From contig JBFMFH010000035.1 in the NCBI GenBank assembly GCA_040752275.1, forward strand, positions 1-15,832: DNA of 15,832 bases, read 5' to 3'. Each line of letters starts with the position of its first letter. The first letter of the stretch is position 1. Made by a program: the position numbers and the translations under genes. The notes beneath the pieces are model-generated. The model ran no database searches. It saw only the letters and a program-made list of their open reading frames with translations, and was not told the origin of the DNA. Source of the DNA: JBFMFH01 sp040752275. GTDB taxonomy: Bacteria > Acidobacteriota > Vicinamibacteria > Vicinamibacterales > JAKQTR01. Of this stretch, positions 5,846-14,097 are shown piece by piece.

Positions 5846-7219
5846 TCAGGCATCCTGCTCGGGGCGGATGCCGTACTGCTCGAGCTTCTTGTACAGGTTG
5901 CTGCGGGGGGTCTCGATGGCCTCCGCCGTCTTCGAGATGTTCCACCCGTTCTCGCGGAGCTTGTCCACGAGGAAGGCACGCTCCGCTGCCTCCTTGAACT
6001 CGCGGAGCGTGTTGACCCGTTGTTCCGTCCCAGTATTGGCCACAACCGGGCGGGAATCAACTCCCAGGCCCTCGGGAAGGTCGCCTGTGTCGATGACCTC
6101 CGAGGGCGTCATGATGATCAGGCGCTCGACGGTATTCCTGAGCTCCCGGACATTGCCCTTCCACCGGGCGCGCTGGAGGGCGGACATGGCTTGCGGCGTG
6201 AAGCGTTTGGGCCGGAAGTTGTTCTCCCGGCCGAACAGGTCGGAAAAGTGCTTCACGAGCAGCGGGATGTCGTCGGGGCGCTCGCGCAACGGCGGGACGG
6301 TGATCGGGATGACGCTCAGCCGGAAGAACAGGTCCTCCCGGAAGCGACCCTGGTCGATCTCCTCCTCGAGGTCCTTGTTGGTCGCGGCGATCACCCGGAC
6401 GTCGACCTTCAGCGTCCGCGACGAGCCGAGACGCTCGACCTCGCCCTCCTGCAGGACGCGCAGGACCTTGGCCTGGGTCTTGGCGCTCATGTCGCCGACC
6501 TCGTCGAGGAAGATCGTACCCCGGTCGGCCTGTTCGAACTTGCCGATCTGCTTTTCGGTCGCTCCGGTAAACGAGCCCTTCTCGTGTCCGAACAGCTCAG
6601 ACTCGATCAGTTCCTCCGGGATCGCCGCGCAGTTGACCTGGACGAACCGTTCGCGGACCCGGAGGCTGTTCTTGTGGATCATGCGCGCGACCAGTTCCTT
6701 GCCGACGCCGCTTTCCCCGCGGATCAGCACCGTCGCGGAGGTTGGAGCGGCGCGACGAACCGACTCCAGAACCCGCGTGAGCCCGTGACTGGCTCCGACC
6801 ATCTCGTGACGGAGTTCGACCACCCGGAGGAGCGACTGGTTCTCGTCGCGCAGCCGGCTGTAGCCGAGGGCGTTGCGGACGGAAAGCAGGACGCGCTCAG
6901 TGGCGAGGGGCTTCTCGATGAAATCGAAGGCCCCGAGCTTCGTGGCCTCCACCGCCGTCGCCACGGTTCCATGTCCCGAGATGATGATCACGGGCAGCGC
7001 CTCGGCGATCCCCTTGATCCGCTGCAGCACCTCCAGCCCGTCCATGCCCGGCATCTTGATGTCGAGGAACACCATGTCGACAGACTCGCGGCCGACGATC
7101 CCCAGCCCGTCCTCGCCTGAGGCGGCGCCCATGAATTCGTAACCCTCGTACTCGAGGATCATCCGCATCGAGTCGCGGATGGCAGACTCGTCATCGATGA
7201 CCAGGATCCGTGGCTTCAT
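5846..7219 (-). CDS. NtrX-like sigma-54 response regulator
   Basis: This 457-residue protein has the three-part NtrC/NtrX layout. Residues 1-120 are a receiver domain with acidic pair Asp9-Asp10, phospho-acceptor Asp53 (FLDIKMPG), Ser81 and Lys103. Residues 140-370 are the AAA+ domain: Walker A GESGVGKE (168-175), the sigma-54 contact loop GSFTGA (215-220) and Walker B IFLDE (236-240). A Fis-type helix-turn-helix lies near 425-455 (NISKTAEAIETPRSNLYKKL). When phosphorylated it should drive sigma-54 promoters. It starts 21 nt after the HtrA stop with only a weak, distant GGAG upstream, so translation may depend on coupling. No histidine kinase gene is present in the window, so its partner must lie elsewhere. 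The next feature downstream is rnpB. Confidence 0.93.
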   Translation of the reverse strand: MKPRILVIDDESAIRDSMRMILEYEGYEFMGAASGEDGLGIVGRESVDMVFLDIKMPGMDGLEVLQRIKGIAEALPVIIISGHGTVATAVEATKLGAFDFIEKPLATERVLLSVRNALGYSRLRDENQSLLRVVELRHEMVGASHGLTRVLESVRRAAPTSATVLIRGESGVGKELVARMIHKNSLRVRERFVQVNCAAIPEELIESELFGHEKGSFTGATEKQIGKFEQADRGTIFLDEVGDMSAKTQAKVLRVLQEGEVERLGSSRTLKVDVRVIAATNKDLEEEIDQGRFREDLFFRLSVIPITVPPLRERPDDIPLLVKHFSDLFGRENNFRPKRFTPQAMSALQRARWKGNVRELRNTVERLIIMTPSEVIDTGDLPEGLGVDSRPVVANTGTEQRVNTLREFKEAAERAFLVDKLRENGWNISKTAEAIETPRSNLYKKLEQYGIRPEQDA

Positions 7220-7240
7220 GTCTGATGAGCGGTCCGGCTC

Positions 7241-8755
7241 CTACCGTCCGTCGACCCTGAGGGTTCGCAGCACCCGCTGGCCCGACTCCGGGAGGAACAC
7301 ATACAGGGCCAGGGCATCTCCAGGTCTGACGGCCGCGGTCAGGCGCCGGTAGTCAGCCGAAGACGTCACAGCCTGCCGGTTGAGTTCCAGGAGGATCTCG
7401 CCGTGTTGCATGCCGGCGTCTTCTGCCGGGCTGAGGGGATCGACGTCGGCAATCAGGACTCCGCGCACGGAGCCCGGCACGTCGAACCGTTCCGCAAGCG
7501 ATGCGGTCAGTTCCTGTACGGCCAGGCCCACGAGGCCATACCGCCCTCGCCCGTCCGCCGGAGCGGCATCGGCACCTCCCGGACCCGTCGGTCCCGCGCC
7601 GGTCTCCTCGCGTGGCGGGCGCTCCGCGAGTTTGGCGACGAACCGCTGTTCGCGCCCATCGCGCACGACGCGCAGCGACACCGCGCTTCCAGGTTCACGT
7701 GCCGCGATGGTCCTGATCAGGTCACTCGTCCCGGCGACCGGTTCAGCGTCGATAGCCACGATGAGATCGTAGCGCTTCAGTCCGGCGCGCTCGGCGGGGG
7801 CGCCGGGGGTCAGATCCTGCACCATCGCGCCTGCGCTGGGCTGCAGCCTGAGCGACTGCCGCAGGTCCGGATCGAGGTCACGCAGGCTGACGCCCAGATA
7901 CCCGCGCGAGACGCGTCCGGCGGTTCTCAACTGGTGGAGGATCGACCGCGCCTGATTGATCGGAATGGCAAACCCGATGTTGTTGGCTCTCGAACTGATG
8001 GCCGCGCTGATCCCGACCACCTCCCCACGGGCGTTCAGCAGCGGCCCTCCGCTGTTACCGAAGTTGATGGCCGCATCCGTCTGGATATAGTCGTCGAGGC
8101 TGGCATCGAAGAGCTTGCGGCCGAGGTAACTGACGACCCCGGCGGTGACGGTGTGTTCGTACGCCAGGGGATTCCCGATGGCGCACACCCACTCGCCGAC
8201 TCGCAGGGCGTCCGAGTCGCCGAGCGGCGCGACGTTCAGACCGCTGACATCGTCGATCTTGATGAGGGCAATGTCGGTATCGGGGTCGGAGCCGACGGGC
8301 CTGGCCCGAAGCGACCGGCCGTCGGCGAGACGGACCGTCAGACGCTCGGCACCCTCGACCACATGGTGGTTGGTCAGCACGTCGCCGTCCGGGCTGATGA
8401 TGAACCCGCTGCCGGCACCGCGATCGAACTGCTCCCACCGATCGAATCCCCGGGATCCCGGCCAGGAGTCCTCCCAGCGGCGGGGCGGATTCCCGCTCCG
8501 GCGGGACGGCCGGTGACGCGAACTGGCCTCCACGTTGACGACGGCGGGGTTCACACGCTCGGCCACGCCGGCGAAATCGACCGACAGCGCCGGCCTGGAC
8601 GGCGCTGTCGACGTTGCGGCCGGGGTGGTGCCTCCTGCCCTTTCCGCCGTGGACACACGGGCCGCCGGGGTGAGCGATCCCGCGACAATCAGCCCGACGA
8701 GGAACGCGACCGCGACGGCCAGCACGACCGACAGAACGGCAAACTTGCGGGTCAC
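7241..8755 (-). CDS. HtrA/DegP-family serine protease with two PDZ domains
   Basis: This 504-residue protein starts at a GTG (8755) overlapping the LigA stop as GTGA. Residues 5-28 form one hydrophobic helix, either a signal peptide or an uncleaved membrane anchor, so the protease acts in the periplasm. The trypsin-like domain (about 60-275) carries the triad His131 (TNHHVV), Asp161 (DTDIAL) and Ser235 (GNSGGPLL). PDZ1 spans about 285-375 and PDZ2 about 410-500, joined by a Gly/Pro/Ala-rich linker. A charged Arg/Trp-rich loop (78-112) sits near the N-terminus of the protease domain, where DegP has its regulatory LA loop. The family degrades or refolds misfolded envelope proteins. Being followed by a response regulator gene suggests envelope-stress signalling, by inference. 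Confidence 0.95.
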   Translation of the reverse strand: MTRKFAVLSVVLAVAVAFLVGLIVAGSLTPAARVSTAERAGGTTPAATSTAPSRPALSVDFAGVAERVNPAVVNVEASSRHRPSRRSGNPPRRWEDSWPGSRGFDRWEQFDRGAGSGFIISPDGDVLTNHHVVEGAERLTVRLADGRSLRARPVGSDPDTDIALIKIDDVSGLNVAPLGDSDALRVGEWVCAIGNPLAYEHTVTAGVVSYLGRKLFDASLDDYIQTDAAINFGNSGGPLLNARGEVVGISAAISSRANNIGFAIPINQARSILHQLRTAGRVSRGYLGVSLRDLDPDLRQSLRLQPSAGAMVQDLTPGAPAERAGLKRYDLIVAIDAEPVAGTSDLIRTIAAREPGSAVSLRVVRDGREQRFVAKLAERPPREETGAGPTGPGGADAAPADGRGRYGLVGLAVQELTASLAERFDVPGSVRGVLIADVDPLSPAEDAGMQHGEILLELNRQAVTSSADYRRLTAAVRPGDALALYVFLPESGQRVLRTLRVDGR

Positions 8756-10761
8756 GCCCCCATTATAAGCTGCAGGAAGGCTGCCTCATCGAGGATTGGC
8801 ACACCCAGTTCGCGAGCCTTTTCGAGCTTGCTGCCGGGATCGACCCCTGCGACCACATAGCTGGTCCTGGTGCTCACCGATCCGGTCACGCGTCCCCCGC
8901 GACTGCCGATCGCCGCGACGGCATCGTCGCGGGACATCGACGCGAGGGCGCCGGTCAGGACGAACGTCCGCCCTTGCAGCGGGCGGCTGGAGCCGGCGGC
9001 GACCGGCTGCGTCATGCGCACGCCGGCGGCCTTCATCCGCCCGACCAGCGCCACATTACGTGGTTCGTCGAAGTACGCCCGAACCGATGCCGCGACGACC
9101 GGGCCGATATCGGCGACCTCCTCGATCGCACTCGCCGGCGCGGCGATGAGCGACTCGATCGATCCGAAGTGGGCGGCGAGCGACTGGGCGCCCCGTTCCC
9201 CGACGTGCCGGATGCCGAGCGCGAAGACCACGCGCCACAGCTCGTTGTCCTTCGACCGCTCGATCTCACCGAGGAGCCTGGCCGACGACCTCGGTCCCAT
9301 CCGCTCGAGTCCCTCGATGTGGCCGGCCGTCAGGCGGTAGAGGTCGGCGAAGTCGCTCACAAGGCCCGTCGAGACGACCTGGTCGACGAACGACTCTCCG
9401 AGCCCGTCGATGTTCATGGCCCGGCGCGATGCGAAGTGCAGGAGTCCCCGCCGCAGCCGTGCAGGGCACGAGACGTTGGGACAGCGCCAGACGACTTCGT
9501 CATCCGGGCGCTGAAGGCGGCTGCCGCATGCTGGACACTCGGCCGGCATCGTCCATCCCCGGCAGTCGGCCGGGCGTAGGTCGAGAACGGGCCCGACGAC
9601 CTTGGGGATGACGTCACCCCCCTTCTCGACGATGACCGTGTCGCCGGGCCGTAGGTCACGCCGGGCCACGTCCTGTTCGTTGTGCAGCGTCGCCATCTGA
9701 ATCGTCGAGCCGGACAGTCGGACCGGCTGCAGTACGGCGTAGGGCGTCACGGCCCCCGTGCGCCCGACGTTGACCTCGATGCGGAGCAGTCGCGTCGTGG
9801 CCTGCTCGGGCGGGAACTTGTAGGCGACGGCCCACCTGGGGAACTTGGCCGTCGCCCCGAGCCGCTCCCGGAGTGTGAGATCATCGACCTTGACCACGAC
9901 GCCGTCGGTTTCGAAGTCGAGCCGCTGGCGGGCCTCCTGCCAGCGCCGGCAATACGCAATCACGGCGTCGATGCCCAGACAACAGTGCCAGTGGGACTCG
10001 ATTGGGAGGCCCCAGTTCCGCATCGTGCGAAGCGCGTCGGCCTGCGTCGCTGGACGCCCGACGGCGGGCACCAGCAACTGATAGACGTATGCGCCCAGTC
10101 GCCGTGCCGCGACGAGTGCGGGGTCGAGGTTGCGCATGGTTCCCGCGGCGGCGTTCCGGGGATTGGCGAACGGCGGTTCGTCCGCGTCCTCGCGCTGCCG
10201 GTTGAGGCGCTCGAAGGCCCCCCGCGGCATGTAGGCCTCGCCCCTCACCTCGACCAGTCCGGCCGGCGCCCCCACCAGGCCCAGCGGAATGGCCCTGATG
10301 GCCCGTACGTTGGACGTCACGTCCTCGCCGCGCGTGCCGTCCCCGCGGGTAACGCCGCGCAGGAGCAGGCCGTCCTGATAGAGCAGTGAGAGGCTCAGGC
10401 CGTCGATCTTGAGCTCGGCCGTGTAGGCCACTGCCGCTGGCTCACTCCCCACGTCTCCCAGCAGCCGGCGCACACGATCGTCGAACTCACGCAGTTCGGA
10501 TTCGGTGTAGGCATTGTCGAGGCTCAGCATCGGCACGCTGTGCTCGACGGTCGCGAACCCTTCGGCAGGGCGTCCGCCCACGCGCTGGGTCGGTGAATCC
10601 GGCGTCACCAGATCGGGGTGTCTGGCCTCGAGCACCCTGAGTTCGACCATCAAGGCATCGAACTCCGCATCGCTGATCTCCGGGTCGTTCAGGACGTAGT
10701 AGCGCTCCTCGTGGCGGCGGATCGACCGGCGGAGCTCGTCGGCACGCTCGGCTGGTGTCAT
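8752..10761 (-). CDS. ligA: NAD-dependent DNA ligase
   Basis: This 669-residue protein is close in length to E. coli LigA (671). It seals nicks during replication and repair using NAD. I chose the ATG at 10761 because GAGGT (10768-10772) lies 6 nt upstream; an in-frame TTG at 10806 would overlap the upstream gene but is less likely. Domains in order are the Ia domain with the YY pair (21-22), the adenylation domain with catalytic Lys118 in LKIDG, and the OB fold. A Cys4 zinc finger follows (Cys409, Cys412, Cys427, Cys432), then helix-hairpin-helix repeats (about 450-580) and a C-terminal BRCT domain (about 590-669, GRTFVLTGAL). All expected parts are present. Its stop overlaps the HtrA start. 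Confidence 0.97.
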   Translation of the reverse strand: MTPAERADELRRSIRRHEERYYVLNDPEISDAEFDALMVELRVLEARHPDLVTPDSPTQRVGGRPAEGFATVEHSVPMLSLDNAYTESELREFDDRVRRLLGDVGSEPAAVAYTAELKIDGLSLSLLYQDGLLLRGVTRGDGTRGEDVTSNVRAIRAIPLGLVGAPAGLVEVRGEAYMPRGAFERLNRQREDADEPPFANPRNAAAGTMRNLDPALVAARRLGAYVYQLLVPAVGRPATQADALRTMRNWGLPIESHWHCCLGIDAVIAYCRRWQEARQRLDFETDGVVVKVDDLTLRERLGATAKFPRWAVAYKFPPEQATTRLLRIEVNVGRTGAVTPYAVLQPVRLSGSTIQMATLHNEQDVARRDLRPGDTVIVEKGGDVIPKVVGPVLDLRPADCRGWTMPAECPACGSRLQRPDDEVVWRCPNVSCPARLRRGLLHFASRRAMNIDGLGESFVDQVVSTGLVSDFADLYRLTAGHIEGLERMGPRSSARLLGEIERSKDNELWRVVFALGIRHVGERGAQSLAAHFGSIESLIAAPASAIEEVADIGPVVAASVRAYFDEPRNVALVGRMKAAGVRMTQPVAAGSSRPLQGRTFVLTGALASMSRDDAVAAIGSRGGRVTGSVSTRTSYVVAGVDPGSKLEKARELGVPILDEAAFLQLIMGA

Positions 10762-10802
10762 GATCGGACCTCGGTCAGGCGGAGAGCCTGCCGCGCTGGC
10801 CG

Positions 10803-11840
10803 TCAACGGTCGCGGGAGAGCACGAAGTCCGGCAGCGCCATCAGCGCGTCCCGCTCCGGGCCGGGCGGGAACGCCTGCATGTGCCGCCTTGCCTCGGCCG
10901 CAAAGTGCGCGGCACGCGTCCGGGCGTAGTCGACCGACTGGTGACGCCCCAGCAGGCGGCTGATCTCCGCCCAGCGCTCCAGAGACAGATGGCGTCCCTC
11001 CACCACGGCACGGACGAGCTCACGACCTTCGGGGGACACCTTGGCGAGGTGAATGGCGGGCAGCGTCATCTTTCCTTCGCGCAGATCGCTGGCGACCGGC
11101 TTGCCCAGGAGCGCGGTCGAGCCGGTGAAGTCCAGCAGATCGTCCACCAACTGGAAGGCCACACCCAGATTGAACCCGTAGCCGGCCAAAGCTTCGACAT
11201 GGGCCGAGGAGGCGCCGGCCAGCATCCCGCCGATCTGCGCGCAGCCCCGGAACAGGAACGCCGTCTTCCGGTGAATGATGTCGAAGTGCTCGTCCTCGGT
11301 CAGCGTGGCGTCGCCGTTCTTCGTGAGCTGATACAGCTCGCCTTCGATCATCCGTAGCGTCACGTCGCACAGCAGGCGGATGATCTGCAGCTCGTCGACC
11401 GTGAGTGCGAGGGCCATCGACTTGATATAGAGGTAGTCGCCGAGCAGGACCGTGACGTCGTTGCCCCACTCGGAGTGCACCGCGCGGCGGCCGCGCCGGA
11501 ATCCCGAGTCGTCGATGATGTCGTCGTGGACGAGCGTGGCCGTGTGGATGAACTCGACCACGGCCGCATACAACACCGCACGGTCGCCCGCGTAGCCGCA
11601 CATGCGTGCCGCCATGAGGAGCACGGCCGGCCTGACTCGCTTGCCGCCGCTCGTCTGGATGTAACGGCCGATCGTCGGGATGACGTCGACATGGGACTCG
11701 ACGTGGCGCGAAAACTCTTCGTCGACCCTCTTGAGGTCGTCACGGATGGGTTCGAACAGCTCAACGAGGGGGACGGACGTGTTTTCCACGATGTCTGGAA
11801 GCGTTCGCCAATCAGACCACAATCCCAGAAGGGGTGTCAA
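10803..11840 (-). CDS. trans-Polyprenyl diphosphate synthase
   Basis: This 345-residue enzyme makes a long all-trans prenyl diphosphate, usually the side chain of a quinone, by adding isopentenyl diphosphate units. The first Asp-rich motif is DDIID (106-110) after LVH. The second is DDLLD (233-237) after FQL. The GGKRVRP substrate motif (65-71) is also present. The start is a TTG (11840) that overlaps the TatD stop as TTGA, with GAGGT about 9 nt upstream. A GTG at 11789 would give a 328-residue protein that starts nearer the conserved region but has no ribosome binding site. Chain length and quinone type cannot be told from this sequence; the closest family names are IspB and HepT/HepS component II. 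Confidence 0.93.
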   Translation of the reverse strand: MTPLLGLWSDWRTLPDIVENTSVPLVELFEPIRDDLKRVDEEFSRHVESHVDVIPTIGRYIQTSGGKRVRPAVLLMAARMCGYAGDRAVLYAAVVEFIHTATLVHDDIIDDSGFRRGRRAVHSEWGNDVTVLLGDYLYIKSMALALTVDELQIIRLLCDVTLRMIEGELYQLTKNGDATLTEDEHFDIIHRKTAFLFRGCAQIGGMLAGASSAHVEALAGYGFNLGVAFQLVDDLLDFTGSTALLGKPVASDLREGKMTLPAIHLAKVSPEGRELVRAVVEGRHLSLERWAEISRLLGRHQSVDYARTRAAHFAAEARRHMQAFPPGPERDALMALPDFVLSRDR

Positions 11841-12661
11841 CGCGCCGACACCTCGCCAGCCATGCGTGATCCTGGAGGCGCAACGGACCCAAACAAGGCC
11901 CCGAAGTTCTCGCTGCTGATCTCCGCCACGCGCGAGGGCCGCGAGCGGCGTAGCGCCGCCAGGCGATCGATGACGTGGCGCACCCAGGCGGGCTCGTTGC
12001 GCCGGCCGCGGTTCGGAACAGGTGCGAGGTACGGACTGTCGGTCTCGACCAGCAGGCGATCGTCGGGCACGAAGCGTGCGGCTTCGTGGACGGACCCGGC
12101 CTTCGGAAACGTGACGATTCCCGAGAACGACACGTAGAAGCCCAGATCCAGAGCCTCTCGGGCCAGCGCCACGTCGCCGGAGAAGCAGTGGAACACGCCC
12201 CGCACCACTCCCCTGCCGTGCGCCCGCAGCAGGCGGAGGGTGTCCTCGTCGGCCTCCCGTGTGTGGAGCACGACCGGCAGGCTGGCCTCGGTGGCGAGCT
12301 CGATCTGGGTGGCGAGCACGTGCTGCTGGATGTGCGGGGGCGCGAACAGGTAGTGATAGTCGAGGCCAATCTCTCCGATCGCGCAGACACGGGAATCGGT
12401 GGCCAGCCGCTCGCGGACCACTCGGGCAGCATCGGATGGATCAGCCGCATATGCGCCCGCCCGGTGAGGATGGACTCCCGCCGTCGTTCGGATCGCGTCC
12501 CACGCGCTCGCAACCTGGACGCCCCGCGCGAGTTCAGCGTGGTCAGAGGCGTCCAGCACGCACAGGACGGCAGTCAGGCCGGTCTCCCGGGCCCGACTGA
12601 CGACCTCGGCGAGATCGCCCGCGAACGCCTCGTCGGCGAGGTGGCAGTGGGAGTCAATCAT
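11837..12661 (-). CDS. TatD-family metal-dependent deoxyribonuclease
   Basis: This 274-residue TIM-barrel hydrolase keeps all the metal ligands of the family: the HxH pair His5/His7 in DSHCHL, Glu97 in IGEIGLDYH, His133 in VVLHTREA, His158 in FHCFSG and Asp208 in ETDSPYL. TatD proteins are 3'-5' exonucleases acting on single-stranded DNA and RNA in repair or nucleic acid turnover; relatives include YcfH and YjjV. The ATG at 12661 lies 3 nt after the stop of the small upstream gene and has only a weak ribosome binding site, so it may be translationally coupled. The C-terminal 15 residues, past the conserved NFGALFG, are a short unconserved tail. Confidence 0.94.
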   Translation of the reverse strand: MIDSHCHLADEAFAGDLAEVVSRARETGLTAVLCVLDASDHAELARGVQVASAWDAIRTTAGVHPHRAGAYAADPSDAARVVRERLATDSRVCAIGEIGLDYHYLFAPPHIQQHVLATQIELATEASLPVVLHTREADEDTLRLLRAHGRGVVRGVFHCFSGDVALAREALDLGFYVSFSGIVTFPKAGSVHEAARFVPDDRLLVETDSPYLAPVPNRGRRNEPAWVRHVIDRLAALRRSRPSRVAEISSENFGALFGSVAPPGSRMAGEVSAR

Positions 12662-12664
12662 GCG

Positions 12665-12841
12665 CTACTTGATCCGGGTCCCCGGTTCTGGTGGCTTCTC
12701 GAATCCGACGAGGATGGGCTGGCCGCCGGCGTCGCTCGCCGCGAGAAGCATACCGTTGGACTCGATGCTCAACTGATCGCCCGCCGGGAACGGCGACGGC
12801 TCGGGTTGTCGGTTCGGCGGCGACTGCTCATCGTGGTCCAT
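12665..12841 (-). CDS. Small hypothetical protein, 58 residues
   Basis: I chose the ATG at 12841 because AGGAGG (12847-12852) lies 5 nt upstream. The longer in-frame ATG at 12868 overlaps larC and lacks such a signal. The product starts MDHDEQSPPNRQ and has a Pro/Asp/Glu/Gln-rich flexible first half. The second half (about 26-50) looks like a small beta-strand unit (SIESNGMLLAASD, PILVGFEKP). No signal peptide, membrane helix or cysteine is present. It sits 13 nt after larC and 3 nt before tatD, in the same transcription unit. The strong ribosome binding site and tight packing support it as a real gene. I do not recognise the family. Confidence 0.65.
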   Translation of the reverse strand: MDHDEQSPPNRQPEPSPFPAGDQLSIESNGMLLAASDAGGQPILVGFEKPPEPGTRIK

Positions 12842-12854
12842 GAGGGCCTCCTGG

Positions 12855-14063
12855 TCAGGGATGTCCATGCTTCTCCGTGTACGCCCGGATGGCTTCGGCC
12901 TGCACGTCCTTGGTCGGGCATCCGCGCTCGGAAGCCAACCGCACGCAGTCGTCGAACTCGGGCGCGACGTTCACGATGGTGCCGGCCCGGCGGGCCAGCT
13001 TGAATCGGACCGGCCCGTAGCAGGTCTCTACGGTGACGACCTCGCGGGCCAGACACTCCCGATCCAACTCGCGGTAGCGGACGCCAATCGTCGTGGTCTC
13101 CGCGAAGAGGAGGCTGGCAAGCGCCTCGCGGCGACTGGGCGGGGCGATCACCGTGACGAGCGTTCCGGGTCTGTTCTTCTTCATGTACGCCGGAACGTAG
13201 AACACGTCGAGCGCACCCGCCGCGTACAGGCGGTCCATCAGCAATCCGTAGAGCTGTGGGTTCATGTCGTCGATGTTGCAGTCGAGGGCGACGACCCGGT
13301 GGTGATCGCCCGTTTCGCCCTCCTCTCCGACGATCGCCCGCAGGACGTTCGGTCGGCCAGCCACGTCGCGGGTGCCGGCCCCGTACCCGACGTTCCGGAC
13401 AACCATGGGGGGCAGCGCTCCGTAGGCGACCGCGTGCGAGGCGACGAGCAGGGCTCCGGTTGGCGTGACCAACTCGAGAGCCGGCCCGTCGCTGTAGATG
13501 GGGACGCCCTCGAGCAGCCGGATTGTCGCGGGCGCTGGAACGGAGAGACGCCCGTGCGCGGTCTCGACCGATCCCCCACCGACGTTGAGCGGCGAGGCGA
13601 CGACCCGGTCGATCCCGAGCCGCGCGATGCCCCAGGTCGCACCCACGATGTCGACGACCGAATCGAGAGCGCCGACCTCGTGGAAGTGAATCCGGTCGAT
13701 TGGTACGCCATGGACGGCAGCCTCGACTTCGGCGAGCTTTCGGTAGAGCGCCCGAGCCCGCTCGCGAACGGCGGGTTCGAGGGCAGAGAGTCCGATCAGC
13801 CGTTCCACGTCGTCGAGCGACCGGTGATGTGGGCGGTGGCGATGAGAGGCCTCAGGACCGGGTTCGGGCTCGACCACGGTGAAGCAGGTGGCAGAGATGC
13901 CCGACCGCAACACGCGGTGGGCGTCGATCGCGGCACCGGACAGGAGCAGGTCGCCCAGGGCCTCGCGCAGGTGGTCGAGTGGCAGACCCAGGTCGAGCAG
14001 CGCGCCGAGCAGCATGTCGCCGGAGGCACCCGAAGAACAGTCGAGATACAGTACCTTGCCCAT
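12855..14063 (-). CDS. larC: LarC-type nickel insertion protein (nickel-pincer cofactor synthesis)
   Basis: This 402-residue protein belongs to the LarC (DUF111) family. LarC inserts nickel into pyridinium-3,5-bisthiocarboxylic acid mononucleotide to finish the nickel-pincer cofactor used by lactate racemase and relatives. Seen here are the N-terminal SGASGDM motif (11-17), a His-rich patch HRHRPHH (74-80) and HFHEVG (126-131). Also present are the glycine-rich GGGSVETAHG stretch near 162-171 and the later CNIDDMNPQ motif. In Lactobacillus plantarum the gene is split and needs a programmed frameshift; here it is one continuous frame. The ATG at 14063 has AAGGG 7 nt upstream. No larA, larB or larE is in the window. 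It sits between radC and a small unknown gene. Confidence 0.92.
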   Translation of the reverse strand: MGKVLYLDCSSGASGDMLLGALLDLGLPLDHLREALGDLLLSGAAIDAHRVLRSGISATCFTVVEPEPGPEASHRHRPHHRSLDDVERLIGLSALEPAVRERARALYRKLAEVEAAVHGVPIDRIHFHEVGALDSVVDIVGATWGIARLGIDRVVASPLNVGGGSVETAHGRLSVPAPATIRLLEGVPIYSDGPALELVTPTGALLVASHAVAYGALPPMVVRNVGYGAGTRDVAGRPNVLRAIVGEEGETGDHHRVVALDCNIDDMNPQLYGLLMDRLYAAGALDVFYVPAYMKKNRPGTLVTVIAPPSRREALASLLFAETTTIGVRYRELDRECLAREVVTVETCYGPVRFKLARRAGTIVNVAPEFDDCVRLASERGCPTKDVQAEAIRAYTEKHGHP

Positions 14064-14081
14064 GGGTCGTCCCTTGCAGTC
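14060..14081 (-). promoter_or_regulatory. larC translation-initiation region, near-copy of the sir2 one
   Basis: This stretch covers the larC start codon, the AAGGG ribosome binding site and a GACTG upstream. It matches 20 of 22 positions of the sir2 initiation region (15518-15539), including the 7-nt spacer length. Both lie directly in front of genes in the same transcription unit. Confidence 0.5.
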
Positions 14082-14097
14082 CAGTCACTCAAGCGTA

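Noticed and set aside
5480..7120. Long plus-strand open frames over the regulator and rnpB (also 7403-8860 and 12840-14348)
   Set aside because: They are antisense to genes with full catalytic motifs; high GC keeps antisense frames open. Their translations show no recognisable domain.
10762..10806. Upstream TTG start for LigA adding 15 residues
   Set aside because: The ATG at 10761 has GAGGT at 6-nt spacing and gives the usual LigA N-terminus and length.
12855..14063. Programmed frameshift as in larC1/larC2
   Set aside because: The frame is continuous from the N-terminal SGASGDM motif to the C-terminus.
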